From contig JAFDWN010000018.1 of NCBI GenBank assembly GCA_018268465.1, positions 58,086 through 122,085 on the forward strand: a stretch of DNA of 64,000 nt, in the 5' to 3' direction. Below, one piece after another: positions 9,781-17,173 of the stretch (position 1 is its first letter; the number at the start of each line of letters is the position of its first letter). The stretch is from Actinomycetota bacterium. GTDB taxonomy: Bacteria > Actinomycetota > Actinomycetes > Mycobacteriales > Mycobacteriaceae. A program made the position numbers and the translations under genes. The notes under the pieces were generated by a model, which saw only the letters and a program-made list of their open reading frames with translations, searched no databases and was not told where the DNA came from.

Positions 9781-10865
9781 TCGACGCGCCGTTGCCGGGT
9801 CCGCCACCGGACGGATTTCTGGAGTTACCCAAGATGGTCTACGCCACCGATCCCGGATGGTTGCCGGAGGAGCCCGAACGTGTCGCAATGCTGTTCAGTT
9901 CTCTCAGCCCATGGATGGCGCAGGTGGACGCGCACGCGTTCTGCATTCCGGGCGCGGTGCGTGCCGCGGTGTTCATCCGGGCCGGTTACGTGCTCGACCG
10001 GCGCAGGGCTGCGTGGTTCGGCTATTGGGAGAGCACTGGCGACCGCGCGGCCGAGGAGCTCATCATGGCCGAGGTGCGCCGCTGGGCGCGCGCAGCGGGC
10101 GCACAACTGCTGGTGGGCCCGATCGACTTCTCCACCGTCCTGCACTGCCGTGCATTGCTGTCGGCGGAGCCTGGGGCGATGCCGTTCGTCGGCGAACCGT
10201 GGAACCCGCTGTGCTACGGGCCATCGTGGCAAGCGATGGGATTCGAGCCCTTCGTATCGTGGGTCTCGATCGTGCTGGATCGCGACGACATCGCGGCCCT
10301 TGTCGCCGACAAGGCGCGCATTCGAGAGCAGCTGACTGCGCGAGGCTATGCGTTCGAACCGTTCGACCCTGCGGTATGGACGCAGCGTACCGACGAACTG
10401 TTCAAGCTCGCCAACGCGGTCTTCGCCGACAACGTGGCGTTCATGCCGATAAGCCGGTCGGAGTTCGAGCACTACATGATCCCGGGGCTAGCTGCGACGG
10501 TTGATCCCGGCCGGAGCGTACTCGCGCTCGGGCCCGACGGCGACGTGGCGGGGATCCTGCTGACGTACCCGCATTACGCTCCGCTGTGCCGCGGCGCCGG
10601 TGCGATCCCGGTGAGCAGTTTGCGCTTCGAGGACCATGCGGCCGCGGCGCCGCCTGCGATGGTGATCAAGACCGGTGGTGCGATGCCGGTCCACCGGCGT
10701 ATCGGACTTGCACAGGCGACAGTGTCCGTGGCGGCGGAGCGCGCCCTGAACGCCGGCGTCGAGCAGCTGTTTGTCTCGACGATGCGCGCCGACAACCAAA
10801 GCCGACTGTTGTTCCCGCGCTACCGCTGCGAGCGCTGGTACGGCATCTTCGCGAGCCCGTTGTAG
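9777..10865 (+). CDS. GNAT-superfamily protein, YghO-like
   Basis: A 362-residue soluble protein. The N-terminal part (KMVYATDPGWLPEEPERV) and the segment LVGPIDFSTVLHCRALL followed by GEPWNPLCYGPSWQAMGFEP match the pattern of YghO-like N-acyltransferase-fold proteins. A second GNAT-like half ends with ADNQSRLLFPRYRCERWYGIF. The acyl donor and acceptor are unknown. The start ATG overlaps the dikinase stop (ATGA), fixing it in the operon. Homologues of this type commonly sit beside lipid genes, so an amide- or ester-forming step is a reasonable but unproved guess. Confidence 0.6.
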   Translation: MIDAPLPGPPPDGFLELPKMVYATDPGWLPEEPERVAMLFSSLSPWMAQVDAHAFCIPGAVRAAVFIRAGYVLDRRRAAWFGYWESTGDRAAEELIMAEVRRWARAAGAQLLVGPIDFSTVLHCRALLSAEPGAMPFVGEPWNPLCYGPSWQAMGFEPFVSWVSIVLDRDDIAALVADKARIREQLTARGYAFEPFDPAVWTQRTDELFKLANAVFADNVAFMPISRSEFEHYMIPGLAATVDPGRSVLALGPDGDVAGILLTYPHYAPLCRGAGAIPVSSLRFEDHAAAAPPAMVIKTGGAMPVHRRIGLAQATVSVAAERALNAGVEQLFVSTMRADNQSRLLFPRYRCERWYGIFASPL

Positions 10866-10892
10866 TCAACGCAGACGCTACGGGAGGCCACC

Positions 10893-11975
10893 ATGTCCGA
10901 TGATTTCACTCGATCCGCCGCGCACGACCTGGTGCGGTACTCGCAGGTCTGGGAAGACCACCGCCTCCTCGAGCACGCATTCGAACTCGGCCCTGGGACG
11001 GATGCGTTGATCATCGGCAGTGCGGGCGACAATGTGGCCGCACTGTTGCTCGCCGAGCCCGACCGAGTCGTCGCGGTTGACGTCAACCCCACGCAGTGTG
11101 CGCTGATAGAGCTGAAACTAGCTGCTGTGCAGGATCTGTCGGCATCAGACACCGCAGTACTGCTCGGCGCCGTGCCCGGTGACGCGGTAGCCGTCTACCG
11201 ACAGATCGCGCCTGCATTGTCGGCGAGAGCACGCGAATTCTGGAACCGCCACGACGATCTGCTCGCGGCGGGACTGATCGGGTGCGGTCTCCTGGAACGT
11301 TACATCGGCGAGTTTCGTAACCACTGGTTCGTCCCGCTGGCCGATCCGATACGGCGGTTGTTCGAATGCCCCGACCTCGATTCGCAACGCGAAGTGTTCC
11401 TCTGCGAAATCTACTCGCCTGCTCTGGAATCGGCGTTCCGCGCGTATTTCGGAACACAGATGGCGGGTCGCGGCCGCGACCTCTCACAGTACAAGTACGT
11501 CGACCAGGATCCCGGAGCACATCTCTGGCAAGGGTTTCGGCACGCGTTCACCGAGATTCCGGCAAGAGGAAACTTCTATCTCGAGTGGTTGCTGACCGGA
11601 CGGTTCGCCGACCTCTCGTACGGACCGGTCCTGCTGCGGCCCGCCGCAGCAGCACGGTTGGGCGGCTTGGTGAACCGGGTCACCGTCGTGTGCGCAGACC
11701 TATCCGATTACCTCAGTGCCTGCACGCCAGGAACATTCGCCGCAGCGGACATGTCCGACATCTTCGAGTATCTCGATCCGAAATCGTCTGACGAACTGTT
11801 CATCCAGCTCGCGCGCGCGATGCAGCCAGGCGGAAGGATCGCACACTGGAATATGATGGTGGACCGCCGTGCACCTGCCACGGTCACCAGACCGCTGTCG
11901 GAGTTGTCCGCCTCCCTCCACGCGGCGGACCGGATATTCTTCTACAGCGACTTCATCGTCGACGAGGTGATCTGA
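10893..11975 (+). CDS. DUF3419 (BtaA-like) aminocarboxypropyl transferase
   Basis: A 360-residue protein of the DUF3419/BtaA family. BtaA moves the 3-amino-3-carboxypropyl group of S-adenosylmethionine to diacylglycerol in betaine-lipid synthesis. Family signatures are clear: YSQVWEDHRLLEHAF, the SAM-binding segment IIGSAGDNVAALLL, VVAVDVNPTQCALIELKLAA, and near the C-terminus ADMSDIFEYLDPKSSDE and GGRIAHWNMMVDRR. A Shine-Dalgarno-like GGGAGG lies 6 bases before the ATG, 27 bases after the previous stop. No BtaB-type N-methyltransferase is encoded nearby, so a fully methylated betaine lipid is not the obvious product. Confidence 0.82.
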   Translation: MSDDFTRSAAHDLVRYSQVWEDHRLLEHAFELGPGTDALIIGSAGDNVAALLLAEPDRVVAVDVNPTQCALIELKLAAVQDLSASDTAVLLGAVPGDAVAVYRQIAPALSARAREFWNRHDDLLAAGLIGCGLLERYIGEFRNHWFVPLADPIRRLFECPDLDSQREVFLCEIYSPALESAFRAYFGTQMAGRGRDLSQYKYVDQDPGAHLWQGFRHAFTEIPARGNFYLEWLLTGRFADLSYGPVLLRPAAAARLGGLVNRVTVVCADLSDYLSACTPGTFAAADMSDIFEYLDPKSSDELFIQLARAMQPGGRIAHWNMMVDRRAPATVTRPLSELSASLHAADRIFFYSDFIVDEVI

Positions 11976-11993
11976 CTGCGTACCGAAACCGGG

Positions 11994-13688
11994 ATGGTAT
12001 CCCTCTTTTCCGCACGGGCCGCTGCCCATCCCGACCGCCCCGCACTGGTTGTCGTCGAACCCGGCACCGGCACAATCGAATCCGTGACCTACGGTGAACT
12101 GGCGGCGCGCGCGGCAGCGATCGCCGGTGGCTTGCGCCGAGCCGGCTTGTGCGATCAGGCACGCGTTCTCCTCGCCGGACCCTTGTCGGTCGATTTCTAT
12201 GCGCTGGCGCTCGCCCTGGTGGGCTCGGGAGGTGTCGTTGTGTTGCTCGACGGCGCGATGTCGCGAACGCGATTGCTGCGCGCGCTGCGGACCGCTCGGG
12301 TGGCCGCGATCGTCGGATCGGCACCGTTGTTGAGGCGATGGTGGATGATCCCGCCCCTGTGGCGGGTTCGCCGCTACGCGGTCGGCGGTAGACCGCACGG
12401 TACGCGTCCGTTCGCGGAACTGGTGGGCCCTGCGACAGAATTACGCGATGGTGCGCCCGATGGGGTAGCGAACATCAGCTTCACGTCCGGCAGCAGCGGC
12501 CACGCCAAGGGGGCCGTACGCACCAACGCCATCGTGGCGGCGCAGGTCCGCGCACTGGCCGCGGAACTGCCTGCTCGCGACGGCGACGTGGACATGACCG
12601 CATTTCCCGCCGCGGTCTTCCCCAATCTGTGCACCGGAGTGACCACGGTGATTCCGCCCGTGAACCTACGCGAGCCAGCCTCGATCGATCCGGTCGCCGT
12701 GCTGGCATCGATGCAGGCTCATGGGGTGACGACCGTGTCGGCGGCACCCGCGTTCGCCCGGCGGCTGGCCGTGCACATCCACGCGACTGGTACGAGGCCC
12801 CGATCGGTGCGGCGGGTGAGCGTCGGCGGCGCCCCGGTGAGCCGATCCCTGTGCCATTTGATCGTCTCGGCCTTCCCGGATGCCGAGACGATGGTGGTCT
12901 ACGGCTCCACCGAAGCCGAACCGGTCGCGCACGTGTCGATGGCCGAGGTGGTCGACTCCGCCGGCGACGGACTGCTCGTCGGCAGGCCGGTCGATGCCGC
13001 GGACGTGGCTCTCGTGGAGCTGCCCCGGAGCATCGACGGACCTCTCGCTCAGAGCGCGCTCGAGGCCACGCACCGCGGCGTCGGTGAAGTGATCGTGCGC
13101 GGCGCGCACGTCGGCCGTGACTATGTCGGCGACCCGGATGCCTTGGCAACCAACAAGATTTGCATCGAGGACGGAACGGTATGGCATCGGCTCGGTGATG
13201 TCGCCCGCCGCGACAAGCGCGGGCGCCTGTGGTTGCTCGGGCCTCGCGGCGGCACCGTAGTGCACCGCGGCACCGACGTTCACCCGTTCGTGGTCGAGGA
13301 GCGGATCCGTGGGATACCGGGTGTGCAGGACGCCGCCTTCGTCGCACACCGCGCGGCCCCGGAAGGCGAACTTGCCGTCGTGCTCGACGACGAACGTGCG
13401 GTCACGGGTATCGGCGCCGTCCTGCGGGAACTTCGACTGGACGTGCCGATTCGACGACTCGGCGCACTTCCCGTCGACGCCAGGCACAACAGCAAGATCG
13501 ATCGCCCGGCCCTCGCGCAGCAGCTCGAGGCCATGGTGCACCGTGCCGTCGGTGGCCGCGGTGACGTCGTGCACGTGGTGGGACCGCCGGGCATAGGCAA
13601 GTCGCGGACGGCCCGGGAGGCCGCGGCGCTGGCGGCCGATCGCGGGGTTGAGGTGGTGCGGGGGCTTCTGCGAATCCCACGCCCGTGA
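11994..13688 (+). CDS. OleC-like AMP-dependent synthetase with a fused ATPase scrap
   Basis: A 564-residue adenylating enzyme. The P-loop is FTSGSSGHAKGA, the A5-like motif is VVYGSTEAEPVA, and WHRLGDVARRDKRGRLWLLG is the hinge/ATP-ribose region. The stretch DVDMTAFPAAVFPNL with VTTVIPP, and the end ALPVDARHNSKIDRPAL, resemble OleC-type enzymes (beta-lactone synthetases of olefin biosynthesis) more than ordinary FadD ligases. After about residue 515 the sequence changes to a Walker A-bearing tail (VVGPPGIGKSRTAREAAAL) that belongs to an unrelated ATPase family; the frame then stops at 13688. The gene starts 18 bases after the DUF3419 stop and probably ends the operon. The native C-terminus is near 13540. 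Confidence 0.8.
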   Translation: MVSLFSARAAAHPDRPALVVVEPGTGTIESVTYGELAARAAAIAGGLRRAGLCDQARVLLAGPLSVDFYALALALVGSGGVVVLLDGAMSRTRLLRALRTARVAAIVGSAPLLRRWWMIPPLWRVRRYAVGGRPHGTRPFAELVGPATELRDGAPDGVANISFTSGSSGHAKGAVRTNAIVAAQVRALAAELPARDGDVDMTAFPAAVFPNLCTGVTTVIPPVNLREPASIDPVAVLASMQAHGVTTVSAAPAFARRLAVHIHATGTRPRSVRRVSVGGAPVSRSLCHLIVSAFPDAETMVVYGSTEAEPVAHVSMAEVVDSAGDGLLVGRPVDAADVALVELPRSIDGPLAQSALEATHRGVGEVIVRGAHVGRDYVGDPDALATNKICIEDGTVWHRLGDVARRDKRGRLWLLGPRGGTVVHRGTDVHPFVVEERIRGIPGVQDAAFVAHRAAPEGELAVVLDDERAVTGIGAVLRELRLDVPIRRLGALPVDARHNSKIDRPALAQQLEAMVHRAVGGRGDVVHVVGPPGIGKSRTAREAAALAADRGVEVVRGLLRIPRP

Positions 13689-13787
13689 AATCCCTTCCAC
13701 GCGGTGACCCGGCTGCTGCACGCGCAGCGGCGTGGCTGACCTCGAAAACGCCGCGGCCTGCACGCAGATTCGCACGTGATACGTCAC
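13545..13787 (+). pseudogene. Remnant of adenylate-cyclase/LuxR-type AAA ATPase
   Basis: The end of the preceding reading frame carries a Walker A motif (GPPGIGKSR) typical of the ATPase module of mycobacterial adenylate cyclases and large LuxR regulators. Continuing in shifting frames the DNA still encodes GFCESHAREIP, then FHAVTRLLHAQRRG, then VADLENAAACTQIR, which together follow that module's usual order. At least two frameshifts separate these blocks, so this is a decayed fragment captured at the 3' end of the OleC-like gene, not a functional ATPase. It stops at the convergent NTF2-like gene. Confidence 0.65.
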
Positions 13788-14150
13788 CTATTCCGGCGCG
13801 TTCAGCACCGTCCACATCCGGATGATGCGGTCGTTGGATATCTCGGCGACGTCGAATCCGGACGCCACTGTCGCGTCGTCCGGAGTGCGGACCTCCCAGG
13901 CCAGGAAGCCCAGGCCGCGAGTCTGGCGCACCGGGCCTGACTTGACGAAGTGCAGACCCGGGAGCTTCTCCTGCAGTTCAGCGGCCTTGGCGTTCAACTC
14001 GTCGTGGCCCGTGGCGGTGCCCTCGTCATCGATCCACTGAACGTCGGCCGAGTAGGTAGCGGCGATCGCCGCGGCGCGACGGTCCGGGTCACGTTCGTCG
14101 AACACGGCCAGCAGATTGGACTCCATCAGGCGGGTGATGACTTCACTCAC
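13788..14150 (-). CDS. SnoaL/NTF2-like protein
   Basis: A 120-residue single-domain protein with the cone-like NTF2 fold pattern: N-terminal helices, FDERDPDRRAAAIAATYSADVQWIDDEGTATG, then strands ending in GFDVAEISNDRIIRMWTVLN. Members are small hydrolases, isomerases or ligand-binding proteins. The start is a GTG at 14150 preceded by GAGGGT. A perfect palindrome lies 16 bases upstream and the MarR gene is immediately beyond it on the same strand, so transcription is probably controlled by that regulator. Catalytic role is unknown. Confidence 0.75.
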   Translation of the reverse strand: MSEVITRLMESNLLAVFDERDPDRRAAAIAATYSADVQWIDDEGTATGHDELNAKAAELQEKLPGLHFVKSGPVRQTRGLGFLAWEVRTPDDATVASGFDVAEISNDRIIRMWTVLNAPE

Positions 14151-14165
14151 GTTCTACCCTCGCAT

Positions 14166-14189
14166 CTTTAGGTGATAAATCACCTAAAG
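14166..14189. promoter_or_regulatory. Palindromic operator, probably MarR site
   Basis: A perfect inverted repeat with 11-base arms (CTTTAGGTGAT and ATCACCTAAAG) around a 2-base AA centre. It lies between the MarR gene's stop and the NTF2-like gene's start, where a bound dimer would block transcription or translation start of the latter. The size and symmetry fit MarR-family dimers; direct binding is inferred. Confidence 0.6.
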
Positions 14190-14190
14190 T

Positions 14191-14700
14191 TTAGCGCGGC
14201 GCCGGCGGGAGAGAACTGTTGTGATTGAGGTTGACGTGGATATGCTCCAGCGCCGCGGTGAACGGGCCGAGCAAATTCTCGGGCAGAGCATCGAAGAACA
14301 AGCTCCGCACCAGGTCAACATGCCCGGGTGCGGCCTCCGCGATCGCCCGCTTCCCACTCGCGGTGAGCACGACGTTGGTGATGCGGCCATCCGTGGCGCT
14401 GGGACGGCGCCCGGTGAGGCCGCGCTCTTCCATGCGCCGCAGCTGATGTGACAGCCTGCTGCGTTCCCAGCCGATCTGCGCGGCCAGGTCGCTGACGCGC
14501 ATGCCCGCGTCGGCATCGCCGCTGAGGGCTACCAGCACGTCGTAGTCCGCGAGCGACAATCCGGAGTCCGCCTGCAGCTGGCGGTTCATCTCGTAGTTCA
14601 TCCGCAGCTGCACCCGCATGTAGGCGACCCAGGCACGCTGCTGCTTGGGCGTCAGCCATCCATGCTTCGGTGATGTGTCCCGCACTTCTCCCAGCGTCAC
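14191..14700 (-). CDS. MarR-family transcriptional regulator
   Basis: A 169-residue winged-helix regulator. The recognition region MRVSDLAAQIGWERSRLSHQLRRMEERGL and the wing ATDGRITNVVLTASGKRAI are diagnostic of MarR. The N-terminus WLTPKQQRAWVAYMR is common in actinobacterial members. The assigned start is a GTG at 14700. It precedes the NTF2-like gene on the same strand with a palindromic site in the 40-base gap, so it probably controls that gene and may bind a small phenolic-type ligand. Confidence 0.85.
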   Translation of the reverse strand: MTLGEVRDTSPKHGWLTPKQQRAWVAYMRVQLRMNYEMNRQLQADSGLSLADYDVLVALSGDADAGMRVSDLAAQIGWERSRLSHQLRRMEERGLTGRRPSATDGRITNVVLTASGKRAIAEAAPGHVDLVRSLFFDALPENLLGPFTAALEHIHVNLNHNSSLPPAPR

Positions 14701-14807
14701 GTTGATCAGTATGACGGTGTGCGTTGCGGGTTCTGCTGTCGTTCGCCCTGAGCGGGGACCACGCAGAGCGATGACGGCCTAGGTAGTAACGGGCCGAAAC
14801 CCGGCGC

Positions 14808-15297
14808 TCACTCGGTACCGGAGCTGAGCACCGCGTCGACGGCCGTGTAGAGGGTCTCGGTTTCCGCCTGCAGGACCGATTCCCCGGAAGGCAGCGCGCG
14901 TTGCACCGACAGGCCGTTGAGGACGGTAAGTACGAACCGCACCTTGCGTGCGAAATCCTCTCGGGGAAGCGCTCCTTCGTCGGCCAGCACGCCCAGCTAG
15001 TACTCGACACGACCTGCGGACACACGTTCGTGGGCGAGATATGCCGTGCGGACCTTAGCGCTGGGTTCGGGTGCGATGAAGAGTTGATACACAGCGCCCC
15101 AGGCTTTTCGGGCTTCGTCGCCGACCCCGGCCGCTGCAAGTACCTGCCGAAGGCAATCCACCAACCGGTCCCGCGCCGGCCGTGACGAGTCAAGGATCGG
15201 ATCGTCGGGGATGAAGTGCCGGTAGATCCGTGTCAGCACTTCGTCCTGGAGGGCGCGCTGGGTGGGAAAGTGGAGTAGGTGCTGTCTGGAGGGACAA
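14808..15297 (-). pseudogene. Broken TetR-family regulator
   Basis: The minus strand encodes the end of a TetR helix-turn-helix (SRQHLLHFPTQRALQDEVL) followed by LTRIYRHFIPDDPILDSSR and a ligand-binding domain. An in-frame TAG at 14997-14999 splits it after SAGRVEY, and the rest (LGVLADEGALPREDFARKV through TAVDAVLSSGTE) continues in the same frame. The first part of the DNA-binding domain is missing at the 5' side. No intact start exists, so this is a pseudogene. Confidence 0.7.
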
Positions 15298-15304
15298 GGC
15301 CGGT

Positions 15305-15928
15305 ATGACCATCCGCGAGTGGCATGCGTTCCGGATCCTCGGCGAGAATGCCAAGGTCCATCTGGTGGCGAACGTTGCCGGCTATGGCGTGTTCCTGGTC
15401 GGCTTCGGCCTCGGGCTGGCTTTCCCGCAGCTCAGCGAGGCGCAGCGCACGCGCTTGCAGGATGACGGCACGGCGGATCTCGTCCAATCACTGGTCGCCC
15501 TCCCTGGTTGTTCGCGCTGACGATATTCGGGGTGCACACTCAAGATGGGCGTACTGACCATCATTGCGCCGTCGATGATCGTGCCGTTCGCCGGGATCGC
15601 GCTGTTCGCGTACTGGGCCTTGACGACGAGTATGACGATCGTCCCTCCGAACGACATCGGCTGGGTGGCCCTGACACCGCACTCGCTCACGCTGATCGTC
15701 GAATTCCAGGCCTACCTGCTGCTGGTGTTGGGTGTCTATCTGCTCGGCAAATACTGGGTTCGCCCCGACACCGTCGATGCCGAGAATCGTCGGCAGGGCT
15801 ACCTCCGAGGGCTGCGCGATCTTGGCTGCCTTGCGCTGCCGGCCGTGGCCCTGCTCGTAGCCGGTGCGGTCTACGAGGCGTTCTCGTTGCGCTACTTCGT
15901 GCATCCGCTGGCCGAATGGCTGTTGTAG
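15305..15928 (+). pseudogene. Frameshifted integral membrane protein (SpoIIM-like pattern)
   Basis: The first block (15305-15520) gives MTIREWHAFRILGENAKV and a membrane segment GYGVFLVGFGLGLAF. The second block (15545-15928) gives MGVLTIIAPSMIVPFAGIAL and further membrane segments ending AGAVYEAFSLRYFVHPLAEW. Between them the code for WLFALTIFGVHT lies in a third frame, so at least one or two indels disrupt what was one protein of about 200 residues with four or more membrane helices. The C-terminal half resembles the SpoIIM/DUF95 family, though weakly. It is divergent from the broken TetR gene, as in a regulator-target pair. Confidence 0.5.
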
Positions 15929-16069
15929 AGCCGTCTGGCCACCCGCGCCGGTAGCCGGTTTCACCTGGGCGTTACCCCGAGGGATTCCGCCGCAATGTTC
16001 TCGAATCATCCTGGAGGAGAATGCAAACCGAACCGTCAACCGCCAACGGCGTCACTCCGCTCTGGTCCA

Positions 16070-17173
16070 TCATTGTGCGGTCGTGAAGGACACGGTAAGG
16101 CCATCATCGACGGTGCCGTAACGGACCTGGTATCCGAAAAGGTCACGCCACACATCGTTGTCCCACCACCCGTTGAAGGTACTGGGCGTATTGAACGCCA
16201 ATGTGGGGTTGCGGTGGACCCCGTATTGAAGGATGCGGGCGATCGCCTGGGCGTCGGGATGACGGAACGTGGTGCCGTCGGACGAAAACACCCACAGAGG
16301 GCAATCCACCACTTCCACAAGCGCTTTCGTCATGTTCTGCCGGCTGCCGTGGTGCGGAGTCTTGATCAGATCGAGCTTCACCGGTTCGCCGTTACCGAAC
16401 GCCGTCAGGCCTTCGTGCAGTTCATCCGCGAAGCCGTCGCCGGTGAGAAGCACCCGACGACGCTTCTCCCATTCGAGGAGCAACGTGATGCTTGAGCCGT
16501 TCGCCTTGCTCGGATCCTTCGGTGCACTCTTCTCGGCAAGGATCTCAAGGTCGACCTTGCTCTCGAGCACCGGTGGAGTGCTCGGACCCAACGCCTCCAG
16601 TCCGGGTGACACTTCGTCGAGATCACCCCGATCGATTGCGCGCTCGACGTCTCCCTTCCAGTCGGGTTTCAGTGCCTCAAGCCGAGCCTGGCTCGGAGCG
16701 ATCACGGTCAGCGTGAGGCCGTCGCCCATGTCGATCGGCTTCATGTCGGACCGAATGACCGGTCCCCGGTCGAACGCTTTGTTCCACGGCTCACGACGAA
16801 GCCATTTCGCGAATGCCTCACCTTGGGCACCACCCATCGGCTCTAGGCGCACGCCTTCACCGGCCGGGCGTTTGCCGCTGAGGTGCTCCCAGCCGTTGAA
16901 CCAGACGTCGTCGAAAGCCAAACCGTCGACGGGTTCGTCGGGCTCAGACACGCAGCTGAGCACTCCCCCGATATGGTCGACATCGACGTGGGTGACGACA
17001 AGAAGATCGAACTTGCGCTTCGACTTCGGCAATTCGCGAAGTTGTTCAGCTAGCTTTTCCCCGGTCTTATGGGTGCCCATGTCGATCATGATTTGCCGGC
17101 CCGCACCCCATCGGATCCAGATCGCGTCGCCCTGCCGGGCGTTGAGGAATTGGATGTCGAGATTCATCGTCAT
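16070..17173 (-). CDS. MBL-fold (ComEC/Rec2-like) metal-dependent hydrolase
   Basis: A 367-residue metallo-beta-lactamase-fold protein without membrane segments. The metal-binding motif THVDVDHIGG gives His62, Asp64, Asp66 and His67. Later motifs VLLTGDGFADEL and IKTPHHGSRQNMTKAL match the ComEC-type branch, whose members act on nucleic acids or phosphoesters. It starts at an ATG overlapping the stop of the unknown middle gene by 4 bases, making it the last gene of the caspase operon. An insertion between the second and third metal motifs (about residues 190-240) is larger than usual. It is probably an effector or nuclease partner of the caspase. Confidence 0.82.
   Translation of the reverse strand: MTMNLDIQFLNARQGDAIWIRWGAGRQIMIDMGTHKTGEKLAEQLRELPKSKRKFDLLVVTHVDVDHIGGVLSCVSEPDEPVDGLAFDDVWFNGWEHLSGKRPAGEGVRLEPMGGAQGEAFAKWLRREPWNKAFDRGPVIRSDMKPIDMGDGLTLTVIAPSQARLEALKPDWKGDVERAIDRGDLDEVSPGLEALGPSTPPVLESKVDLEILAEKSAPKDPSKANGSSITLLLEWEKRRRVLLTGDGFADELHEGLTAFGNGEPVKLDLIKTPHHGSRQNMTKALVEVVDCPLWVFSSDGTTFRHPDAQAIARILQYGVHRNPTLAFNTPSTFNGWWDNDVWRDLFGYQVRYGTVDDGLTVSFTTAQ

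Noticed and set aside
7243-9888. 881-codon minus-strand frame opposite the dikinase gene
   Set aside because: The plus-strand frame carries all ATP-grasp and phosphohistidine motifs; the minus frame is a composition shadow.
12666-13787. 373-codon minus-strand frame opposite the OleC-like gene
   Set aside because: It opposes clear adenylation motifs and shows no homology pattern.
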